From UBA5070 sp035352895 (GTDB lineage: Bacteria; Fibrobacterota; Fibrobacteria; UBA5070): a stretch of DNA of 15,580 bases. A model generated the notes under the pieces. The model was not told the DNA's origin, made no database searches, and saw nothing but the letters and a program-made list of their open reading frames with translations. Shown here in pieces: positions 1 to 6,362 of this stretch. Numbering within the stretch: position 1 is the first letter of the stretch; each line of letters starts with the position of its first letter. The position numbers and the translations under genes were made by a program. The stretch lies in contig DAOPYN010000078.1 in assembly GCA_035352895.1 (NCBI GenBank), forward strand, positions 1 through 15,580, in the 5' to 3' direction.

Positions 1-599
1 TCCTCGCTCGACTTCTTGTAATGCTGCTTGAAGGGGTAATGGCTTTCCCAGACCACCTCGCCGGCGCCCTGCTGGACCTCTCCCTTTCCGCGGGCCACCA
101 CCACGCGATGGGCGGCGTCCTGGTGGCAGAGGATGGTCCAGGAAAACGGCGTGCCATCGGGGATGCCCGGCATCTTCGCCTTCCAATGGGTTTCCTGGCC
201 CAGAGGCACCTTCTGCATCGCCTTGCCCTTGGAATCCACGATCTCCACAGGCCCCATGGCCACCTGGTCGCGCACCAGGAGGGTGTCCGAGCGGGCGCTG
301 ATCCCCACCGAACTCGCCTCGGCCAAGAAGAAGTGTTTGCCCTTGGCCTTGGCGGGGATCTTCCACGAGGCGGAGCAGCAGTTGGCTCCCGCCTTCCCCT
401 GGACGGTGGCCACCACCGAGCCGTCTTCGGCGTGGATCTTGAAGGTGAACGGGCAGCCCTCTCCGACATATCCTGTCAGAACGGTCATGGTCGCCTCGCC
501 GCCCGCCATGGCCTCGGAAAGACTCCAGCGGCAGGAAAGCAGGAGGGAGGGCATGGTGGCGTCGAGCGGAGTTCCCAGTTGGCCGTTGAGCTTGGGCAT
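1..599 (-). CDS. Ig-like multi-domain protein, 3' end beyond the left edge (partial)
   Basis: An open frame starts at ATG 599-597 and is still open at base 1, so about 199 residues are visible and the C-terminus is missing. A good ribosome site (GGAGG at 610-606, 6 bases upstream) supports the start. The stop of the upstream DUF2169 gene is one base away, so the two are almost certainly co-transcribed. There is no signal peptide or membrane segment. The protein reads as two tandem beta-sandwich (Ig-like) units. The first starts near residue 18 (CRWSLSEAMAGGEATMTV); the second starts near residue 110 (VEIVDSKGKAMQKVPLGQ, then PDGTPFSW). The same two-unit pattern is seen in the plus-strand gene at 1859-2746. 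I recognise no catalytic motif. A role as cargo or adaptor of the injection apparatus is inferred from the DUF2169 neighbour only. A toxin domain could lie in the unseen C-terminus. Confidence 0.8.
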   Translation of the reverse strand, partial: MPKLNGQLGTPLDATMPSLLLSCRWSLSEAMAGGEATMTVLTGYVGEGCPFTFKIHAEDGSVVATVQGKAGANCCSASWKIPAKAKGKHFFLAEASSVGISARSDTLLVRDQVAMGPVEIVDSKGKAMQKVPLGQETHWKAKMPGIPDGTPFSWTILCHQDAAHRVVVARGKGEVQQGAGEVVWESHYPFKQHYKKSSE

Positions 600-600
600 G

Positions 601-1674
601 TCAGTCCTCCGCCCCGATGGCGAGCTTGGTCCATTCGGTCATGGAATCCGGGCCGTCGTAGCGGCACGATCCGCGCCACACCATGGACAGCTGGTTGTTC
701 CCCTTGGTGATGATCACGCTCTGGAGAACCGTTTCCATCCATTCCCTCCCCATGCCCACGTCCATCCACACCATGGGGCGCTTGCCCGGAAGCGGAAACT
801 TGAAGATGGGGTGGTCGGGATCCAGATAACCCAAGGCCACGTCTTCGTCGCCTTTCAGGTGGGGGAGCTTGAGCCCGTCCGGCGCTCCGCAATGGAATTC
901 CGGGTTCACCACTGGCGTGGGCGTGTTGCCGGAAAGACCGTTGGATTCGGCCCGGGTCTGCAGGCGGGCGATTTCGGCTCCCGGCGCGATGTCCGGAGGA
1001 AGACCCGCGTAGGTCACCCGCGGGTGGAAGTTGCGGCTGGTGTATCCAAGCGCCCAAGGCTGGGGCATCTGGGGCCACTGGTCCAGGGACTTCAGCACCA
1101 GGTTGTCCGGAGTGAGCACATGCGCGGGGTTCTCCAGGTTGGGAAGCCGGGCATTGAAGATCTCCTCCAGGGTGGGATCCACCAAAAAACCGGTGCCCAC
1201 GGGATTGCGCGGATAGACCAGCTCGGCCTGGGTCTTGGAAGACAGGAATCGTCCCCCATAGGCCTTTCCGAAATGCATGGGCATGGTCTCGAAGAGTTCC
1301 GGCTCCGAGAACTCGAAACCGAAGGTCTTGGGCACGATCTTCCGGTTCCCGAACACCCGCACCACCTTGCGGAACGCGCCGATCTGGATGCCCGCATCGA
1401 AGTACTTGCCCTGCTTGCCCCGCGGCGCCCAGGCGTTTCCGATCACGATCACGTCGGTGCAGGGCTTCCAGGGCACCAGTTCGTTCTCGAACTGGGTAGG
1501 CTCGGTGGCGGGGTTGTTGGTGTCCCAATGGACGTCCGCTTCCACCCAGTCCACGGGATCATCCTGCAGCGGAAGGTCGTCGGGAACCAGCGACCACGTG
1601 GCCTTGGCCAGCACCGAGACGATGGGCGATCCATCCGGCATGTGGCCGGGAATCATGCGGGTGAGCCATTTCAT
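601..1674 (-). CDS. DUF2169 family protein (T6SS-type effector adaptor)
   Basis: A 357-residue protein with the layout of the DUF2169 family. Near the N-terminus is PGHMPDGSPIVSVLAKATW, then VRVFGNRK, then a block starting LENPAHVLTPDNL, and near the C-terminus LGYLDPDHP followed by VWRGSCRYDGP. The two other DUF2169 proteins in this window share these blocks in the same order. DUF2169 proteins are cytoplasmic accessory proteins of T6SS effector modules. Agrobacterium Atu3641 is the known example; it helps load a DUF4150/PAAR effector onto VgrG. The frame extends upstream to 1740, but ATG 1674-1672 is preferred: it matches the N-terminus of the paralog at 2881-3930 and has AGGA about 9 bases upstream. 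It is the first gene of a unit reading left, followed one base later by the Ig-like gene at 1-599, its likely client. It is divergent from the plus-strand gene at 1859. Confidence 0.88.
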   Translation of the reverse strand: MKWLTRMIPGHMPDGSPIVSVLAKATWSLVPDDLPLQDDPVDWVEADVHWDTNNPATEPTQFENELVPWKPCTDVIVIGNAWAPRGKQGKYFDAGIQIGAFRKVVRVFGNRKIVPKTFGFEFSEPELFETMPMHFGKAYGGRFLSSKTQAELVYPRNPVGTGFLVDPTLEEIFNARLPNLENPAHVLTPDNLVLKSLDQWPQMPQPWALGYTSRNFHPRVTYAGLPPDIAPGAEIARLQTRAESNGLSGNTPTPVVNPEFHCGAPDGLKLPHLKGDEDVALGYLDPDHPIFKFPLPGKRPMVWMDVGMGREWMETVLQSVIITKGNNQLSMVWRGSCRYDGPDSMTEWTKLAIGAED

Positions 1675-1741
1675 CGGAGTGTTCCTGGGGTTCTGACGAA
1701 CCATCGCCACATGCGGGGTCGACGCAAAGCTGACCTCCAAA

Positions 1742-1751
1742 GGGGGGGGGG
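1742..1751. repeat. Ten-base G homopolymer in the divergent intergenic region
   Basis: An uninterrupted run of ten G lies between the divergent genes that start at 1674 (minus) and 1859 (plus). It is about 70 bases upstream of the DUF2169 start codon. Such tracts are prone to slipped-strand changes in length and to sequencing error. No other homopolymer of this length was noticed in the window. Confidence 0.9.
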
Positions 1752-1762
1752 ACCAAAAGGGA

Positions 1763-1791
1763 TTTCAAGGCCTGTTGATCAGGAATATAGT
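1763..1791 (+). promoter_or_regulatory. Possible sigma70-like promoter for the plus-strand gene
   Basis: TATAGT at 1786-1791 is one base from the -10 consensus. It lies 17 bases after TTTCAA at 1763-1768, a weak -35 with three matches to the consensus. Transcription would begin near 1798 and leave a leader of about 60 bases before the ATG at 1859. This AT-richer stretch stands out in the 184-base divergent gap. The organism's promoter consensus is unknown, so the call is tentative. I see no clear promoter for the divergent minus-strand gene. Confidence 0.25.
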
Positions 1792-1858
1792 CGAAAGAAC
1801 CCAGCCGTCCCCGCGTGCTACCTTTGGGCTTTCCAAGCCCCCCAATGGAGCCCCAACC

Positions 1859-2746
1859 ATGAAATCCTCTGGAAAAACCGGCGAGCTGCTCCAGATCAAG
1901 GTCCCCTCGCAGATCCTTTCGGCCACCTGGGGAGAGGGGAAGGTGGCCGCGGGCGGCGAGGTGGTCCTGGAAGTGCAGACCCACCTGGTGGCCGACGGCT
2001 CCCCCATCAAGATCGAGATCAAGACCGTGGGCGGGAAGACCGTCTCCACCACCGACGGCAAGGTCTACGCCGACATCCACAAGCGCCGGATCCAGGTGCC
2101 CTCGGACACCCAGGAAGACCTCGTCTACCAGGCGAAGCTCCCCGAGCACAAGGTCGACAAGGTCTCCAACCGCCTGGTGGTGATCCCGGGTCTTTCCATC
2201 ACCGACACCAAATGGATGGATCCCGACGGCAAGGAGCTGAAGGCGCTCCCCGACGGAAAGCCCGCCCAGGCCACGGCCAAGATCCAGGGCCGGCCCGATG
2301 GCACCGAATGCCAGGTCTCCGTGGTGTTGACGGAAACCGACGGGTCGGAATCCGTCATCCAGAAATCCCGCCTGAAGATCAAGGACAAGTCCCTGGCCTT
2401 GAAGCTCAAATGGATGTATGGCGACAGATCCCGCTCCGTGCCGCCAAAGCCCGAGCGCGACCGCCACGCCGAGGCGTACAAGGAACCCACCGTCCACCTG
2501 AAGGTGGTTTGCGACGGCGTGATGGCACTGGGCCCCAAGATCCCCGTAAGCCAGGAAATGGTCCTCATGTACCAGTCGGGAGAAGGGATCGCCGGCCCCT
2601 TCGAGGGCAAGAAGGTTTCCGTGACCGCCCCCGACGGCGAGAAGAAGGAATTCACCATCCCCTCCGACGGCGTGGTGAAGGTGGGCGAAACCAAGCCCGG
2701 ACCCTACGAGATCGAGCATCCCAAGCTGGAGGAGGAGGCCGAGTAG
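1859..2746 (+). CDS. Ig-like multi-domain protein of unknown function
   Basis: The only plus-strand gene in the window, 295 residues. The frame is open from a TTG at 1775, but ATG 1859-1861 is chosen because GGAG (1847-1850) lies 8 bases upstream. There is no signal peptide or membrane helix; the protein is rich in Lys, Val and Asp. Two beta-sandwich units come first: residues about 15-110 (ATWGEGKVAAGGEVVLEV, then SPIKIEIKTVGGK) and about 112-190 (WMDPDGKELKALPDGK, then PDGTECQVSVV). They line up with the two units of the partial protein at 1-599. The last 80 residues (KKVSVTAPDGEKKEFTIP, then DGVVKVGETKPGPYEI) resemble the prealbumin-like carrier domains seen in surface and effector proteins. 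It is flanked by DUF2169 genes on both sides but transcribed against them, so it has its own promoter. It could be a carrier, an accessory structural protein or an effector; I see no enzymatic motif. Confidence 0.82.
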   Translation: MKSSGKTGELLQIKVPSQILSATWGEGKVAAGGEVVLEVQTHLVADGSPIKIEIKTVGGKTVSTTDGKVYADIHKRRIQVPSDTQEDLVYQAKLPEHKVDKVSNRLVVIPGLSITDTKWMDPDGKELKALPDGKPAQATAKIQGRPDGTECQVSVVLTETDGSESVIQKSRLKIKDKSLALKLKWMYGDRSRSVPPKPERDRHAEAYKEPTVHLKVVCDGVMALGPKIPVSQEMVLMYQSGEGIAGPFEGKKVSVTAPDGEKKEFTIPSDGVVKVGETKPGPYEIEHPKLEEEAE

Positions 2747-2820
2747 CTCCTCGGGCGTAGTCAGATATTGTCACGCAAGCCCAATCGCCCATGGATGCCG
2801 TGGCGGGAAACAAACCACCC

Positions 2821-2875
2821 CGAAGCAAGCCCTTCGTCAAGCTCAGGACAGGCATTCGGGGAATGCGACCCGAAT
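2821..2875. terminator. Hairpin-rich convergent intergenic region, probable bidirectional terminator
   Basis: The 134 bases between the convergent stop codons (2746 and 2881) contain several perfect inverted repeats. CGAAG/CTTCG pairs 2821-2825 with 2832-2836. GCATTC/GAATGC pairs 2852-2857 with 2861-2866 around a three-base loop. ATTCGGG/CCCGAAT pairs 2854-2860 with 2869-2875. The last two share bases and exclude each other. The nearest hairpin begins six bases past the stop of the minus-strand operon. No clean U-tract follows on either strand, so intrinsic termination is probable but not shown. Confidence 0.4.
2829..2853. repeat. REP-like intergenic repeat (CTTCGTCAAGCTCAGGACAG core)
   Basis: The stretch around 2831-2852 closely resembles a short intergenic repeat (family core CCTTCGACAAGCTCAGG) that I recall from many unrelated GC-rich bacterial and metagenome assemblies. 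Its translation often appears as SLTKG or LSLSKG at ORF ends. It lies between convergent gene ends, where REP-like elements usually sit. Only one copy is present in the window, so its repetitive nature here rests on recall and not on the sequence. Confidence 0.5.
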
Positions 2876-2880
2876 ACGCT

Positions 2881-3930
2881 TCACTCGTCGATGCCGTACT
2901 CCAGGCGCGTGAAGTTCCGCATGGCCTCGGGGCCGCCGTAGTAGACGCTCCCCCGCCAGGTCAGGGCGATCTTTCCCAGATCGGGCCGGATCTCGACCGT
3001 CTGAAGCACCATCCGCATGGAATCGGCGCCGCGTCCGGTGTCCAGCCAGGCGGTGGGCGGACCGCCCGGAAGCTGGAACTGCCAGCTGGGATGGTCGGGA
3101 TGGAAGTAATGGAGCGTGATGGATTCGCTCCCGTTCAGAAGCGGAAACTGCAATCCCCGCGGCGCGCACTGGTGGTATTCGGGGTTGAGGATGGGCGGTG
3201 CGGAAGGCGGGAAGGTGCCCGGTCCCGCGCCCACCTCCGGCATGCTCTGGATCCGCTTGCGGCGCTCGATCTCCTGGTCGACCGCCTGGTCGGGCGACAT
3301 CCCCGCCAGGCTGCAGCGGGGCCAAGTGGTCCGCGGAAGGGGCCCCAGGGAGGCGGGCATGGGTGCCTCGCGCCACCTCTCGAAGGATTTGACCAGGAAG
3401 GTGTCGGGAGTCAGGACGCGCGCGGGATCTTCGAAGTTGGGCAGGCGCACCTCCATGACGGAATCCGTCCCACTCACCAGGAATCCCGTTCCCTGGGGGT
3501 TGGGCTGGAAGACCATGGGTTCCTGCGGCCGGGTGGTGGAATCCATCCCTCCGTAGCAACGCGAAAGTTCGATGGGCACCGACTCGAAAGGAACGGGATC
3601 GGAAAAGCGCACCGAGCTCCCCTGCACCAGGGCCTTGCGGTCGCCGAACACCCGCACCCCGAAGGAGGCGCCGTTCACGGTGACCCCCACGTTCATGTGC
3701 AGGGCCTGCTTGCCGCGCGGCGCGAAGACGGATCCTGTCAAGATAACGTCCGTGAGCGGCTTGAAGGCCACAAGGTCGCTTTCCAGGGCGTCGTCGGACT
3801 CACGGAAGGGGATTTCCTCGTCGGCGTAGGTCAGCACCTCGCCGGGGACGAGGTCGAAGGTCTCCTTGCCCAGCACCGAAAGGATGGGCGTGCCGTCGGC
3901 CATGTGGCCTGGGATGAGGTGGGGGGTCAT
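2881..3930 (-). CDS. DUF2169 family protein (T6SS-type effector adaptor)
   Basis: A 349-residue DUF2169 protein and the last gene of the main minus-strand operon. The frame is open to 4026, but the start is ATG 3930-3928. It forms a 4-base ATGA overlap with the stop of the 811-residue gene upstream, and the N-terminus then begins MTPHLIPGHMADGTPILS, matching the paralog at 601-1674. Family blocks in order are SVLGKETFDLVPGE, VRVFGDRK, FEDPARVLTPDTFLVKSF, FHPDHPSWQF and LTWRGSVYYGGPEA. The coupling to the GH73 gene suggests that protein is its client, by analogy with DUF2169 adaptors that pair effectors with a PAAR/VgrG spike. It is clearly diverged from the other two DUF2169 proteins here, as expected if each serves a different cargo. 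It is cytoplasmic, with no signal peptide or membrane segment. Confidence 0.88.
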   Translation of the reverse strand: MTPHLIPGHMADGTPILSVLGKETFDLVPGEVLTYADEEIPFRESDDALESDLVAFKPLTDVILTGSVFAPRGKQALHMNVGVTVNGASFGVRVFGDRKALVQGSSVRFSDPVPFESVPIELSRCYGGMDSTTRPQEPMVFQPNPQGTGFLVSGTDSVMEVRLPNFEDPARVLTPDTFLVKSFERWREAPMPASLGPLPRTTWPRCSLAGMSPDQAVDQEIERRKRIQSMPEVGAGPGTFPPSAPPILNPEYHQCAPRGLQFPLLNGSESITLHYFHPDHPSWQFQLPGGPPTAWLDTGRGADSMRMVLQTVEIRPDLGKIALTWRGSVYYGGPEAMRNFTRLEYGIDE

Positions 3931-6362
3931 TTCTTCTTGAACTCCGGGATCTGCAACTGAAATTTCGGCTGCACGGTCAGCGCGCTGCAGATGTTCTTCA
4001 TGAACTCCGAAGCCGTGATCGCCCACTTCACTCCGGTCCCATAGACCCTGGAGTGGCCTTTGAGGTCCCAGCGCATGTCGTAGAGGGTTTCCCTGCCTGT
4101 CGTTTCATCGTAGATCCAACCTGCCAGGAACTCGATTCCTCCTCGCATCGCCTTTTCCTTCGAATCCCAACCGTGTGTCTTGGCGTAGTTCTTCCCATCC
4201 TGTACGCCCTTGGCACCAGCCGTAGTCACGCTCACCCCAAAGAAGTTGTAATAGGTCTTGTCCCCTTCCACAACACCCATCGATGGAGCGGAGAATTCCG
4301 TGCAGATATGGCTTGCGACGTAGACCGGACAGATCGCGTTCTCGTAGGCGACGTCCACGATCAACGAAGACATGCCCGGAATGAGACGCAGGAACGCCTC
4401 CCCTATCTTCTTGATTTTCGGATCATCGCTGTTCGATCTCCTGGCTCCGTACCCTCTGTAGAAGGATTCGAGTTCGGCCGCATCGATCTTGTACTTCGCT
4501 TTCAGTTTCGCGAATTGAAGCTCGTGGGGAATGGGCCCCTTCGGATCCATGCCTTCGTGGGGATCCACCGCGGCGATCACCTCGGCCAAGGTCGATTCCC
4601 TCCAGATTCCGTCTGTCGCTTTTTCCCCTTTCTTCACATCCGCTTCGGTCTGCGACGACTTCAGCATGATTTCGGCGTACTTCTCGATGGTGAATTCCTT
4701 CATGTCGACGATTTCGTTCTCACCAGCCTTGGAGATCTTCAGAGGCTTCGGACGGAATACGTCATCGTATTTCACCTTTTCGGAGGTGAACACCTTCTCC
4801 AGGCTTCCATCTCCCGTCAGGGCAGCGGAGCCCAGAGCCAAGGGGATCTCGCTGTCCGCCACCCTCGTTCGGTCGTCGGAAATCTTCACCACCCCCTGCT
4901 GCAAGGACGGAAGAAGATCCAGCATGTGGCGGAAGGGGATCTCCCGCAGGAGCCCTTTCCCGTCGGGACGCGGGAAGGCGAGAACCATGAAGATGTTCTT
5001 GATGGGCCCCAGATACGCGATCCCTTCGGGGGCGATGGGGGCAAGGCCCGAAAGATCGACGGAAAACCGGGTCAGCTCCTCCGATCCGATGATGCGGATC
5101 GCCTTCGGATCGTCCCTGGAGGGCACGATCGCACCTCCCCTCAGCAAACCCAACCAATGCGTGTCCTTGTCGCCCTCTGCCGCGACCTGGGTATAGCCCA
5201 CATAGGCGGTGAACCCGATCTTCGATCCAGGATGGACTCTCTCCAGATGGAAGATGAGGTCCGCATTCTTGACTCCGTTCGCCGTTCGCTGCTTCACCTC
5301 CAGGAACCTCTCCTGCTGCCCCGCCGACATGGACCAGACGGAAGGCGAAACCCAGGAGGAATTCTCGAACTCTCCCCAGGATTCCCTGGGGTATCGGTAA
5401 TGGCGCATCTGGATCCGATGCGCTTCGGCTTCCGCATCTTGCCAGGAAAATTCCCGCACGAAAGGCTTGGGAATGGAGGTGGCCACCGGAATCTCCGCCA
5501 AGGTGACGAATTTCGCGGCGTTCTTGGGATCGGGTACCTGGAAGGCCACGCGGACATCGAAATTGTTGAATTTGGTCGCCAACGCGGTGTTCAGATCACC
5601 CGTCAGGGTCAATCCCAACTTGTAGCCCTCGTAGCAGAGGGAATCTCCTTCCGCAAGATCCTTCCAATGAAGAAGCTTCTGGCCTTCGGCTTTCTCCGAG
5701 GCCAGCGACCACTGGATCTTCGCGGTCTTGAGGAATTGGGGCAATTTCAAGACCGTGATTTGCAATGGTGTGCCCACCAGGAGTGGATCCGGCACCAGCC
5801 CTCCCTGGCTGAGCGCCTTGGCCCCGGAGACCTCGGCTTTGCTCCCGCCGTACTCCACGTGGAATTCCAAAGGATTGTCGATGGACAGCCAATCCGTTCC
5901 CAGATCGAGCTGGGTGGGGATCCCGTGGATGGTGGTGAGACTGGTTTCCACCACCCCTTTTCCGAAGAACTTTTCCTGGCACAGGTTGATCGAAGGATTG
6001 GCCTTTTTCTCGTCGACCACGAACTTCGCCACCTCGCCCAATCCACTCAGGCTTTTGAGCCCGGTTTTCACCAAAAAACCTTCCCAAGTCTTGTTGATCC
6101 CCTGGAAGGTCACCGAGAACGTAGCCGGCATGGGGCCTGCCAGGTTCTTGGCGAACAATTGCACGGTGATTTCCGTCGCTGAAGCGTAGTCCTTCTGGAC
6201 CATGGTTTGCTTGTCCTGTCCGGGCCAGCGGGAAAGGCCCGCTTCCGACCACAAGGACAACGTCACGATCTCGTCCGCTCCCAAGGGAAAGTCACGGCAA
6301 ACCAGAGGATCCACCACTGGTTCCGGCTCGCTTTGGACGGGTGGAGTCTGTTTTTTGCTCAT
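3927..6362 (-). CDS. Large putative effector with C-terminal GH73-type glucosaminidase domain
   Basis: An 811-residue protein without signal peptide or membrane helix. Roughly the first 320 residues are beta-rich and resemble the Ig-like units of neighbouring proteins. The middle (about 330-620) is unrecognised. From about residue 660 to 795 it matches the LytD/GH73 beta-N-acetylglucosaminidase fold, which cuts peptidoglycan glycan strands. The helix with HICTEFSAPSM carries the likely catalytic Glu689. It is followed by YYNFFG (704-709), GWDSKEKAMRGG, then LYDMRW (760-765) and YGTGVKWA, the usual order of family landmarks. ATG 6362-6360 overlaps the previous gene's stop as ATGA and has GGAGGAG just upstream. 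The downstream DUF2169 gene overlaps in the same way. Without an export signal, delivery by the injection apparatus is the natural reading. A structural spike or tail lysozyme is the alternative. The GH73 assignment is from motif reading only. Confidence 0.85.
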   Translation of the reverse strand: MSKKQTPPVQSEPEPVVDPLVCRDFPLGADEIVTLSLWSEAGLSRWPGQDKQTMVQKDYASATEITVQLFAKNLAGPMPATFSVTFQGINKTWEGFLVKTGLKSLSGLGEVAKFVVDEKKANPSINLCQEKFFGKGVVETSLTTIHGIPTQLDLGTDWLSIDNPLEFHVEYGGSKAEVSGAKALSQGGLVPDPLLVGTPLQITVLKLPQFLKTAKIQWSLASEKAEGQKLLHWKDLAEGDSLCYEGYKLGLTLTGDLNTALATKFNNFDVRVAFQVPDPKNAAKFVTLAEIPVATSIPKPFVREFSWQDAEAEAHRIQMRHYRYPRESWGEFENSSWVSPSVWSMSAGQQERFLEVKQRTANGVKNADLIFHLERVHPGSKIGFTAYVGYTQVAAEGDKDTHWLGLLRGGAIVPSRDDPKAIRIIGSEELTRFSVDLSGLAPIAPEGIAYLGPIKNIFMVLAFPRPDGKGLLREIPFRHMLDLLPSLQQGVVKISDDRTRVADSEIPLALGSAALTGDGSLEKVFTSEKVKYDDVFRPKPLKISKAGENEIVDMKEFTIEKYAEIMLKSSQTEADVKKGEKATDGIWRESTLAEVIAAVDPHEGMDPKGPIPHELQFAKLKAKYKIDAAELESFYRGYGARRSNSDDPKIKKIGEAFLRLIPGMSSLIVDVAYENAICPVYVASHICTEFSAPSMGVVEGDKTYYNFFGVSVTTAGAKGVQDGKNYAKTHGWDSKEKAMRGGIEFLAGWIYDETTGRETLYDMRWDLKGHSRVYGTGVKWAITASEFMKNICSALTVQPKFQLQIPEFKKK

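Noticed and set aside
1559..2719. 386-codon minus-strand frame over the plus-strand gene
   Set aside because: The plus-strand reading has a ribosome site and domain similarity to the protein at 1-599. The minus reading is Gly/Leu/His-rich shadow sequence.
133..2760. 875-codon plus-strand open frame crossing several genes
   Set aside because: It lies antisense to the DUF2169 gene and out of frame with the plus-strand gene at 1859-2746. Its translation is low-complexity and shows no family blocks; GC-rich DNA often leaves such frames open.
4053..6182. 709-codon plus-strand frame
   Set aside because: It is fully antisense to the GH73-domain gene, whose translation has clear family motifs, ribosome site and coupled neighbours.
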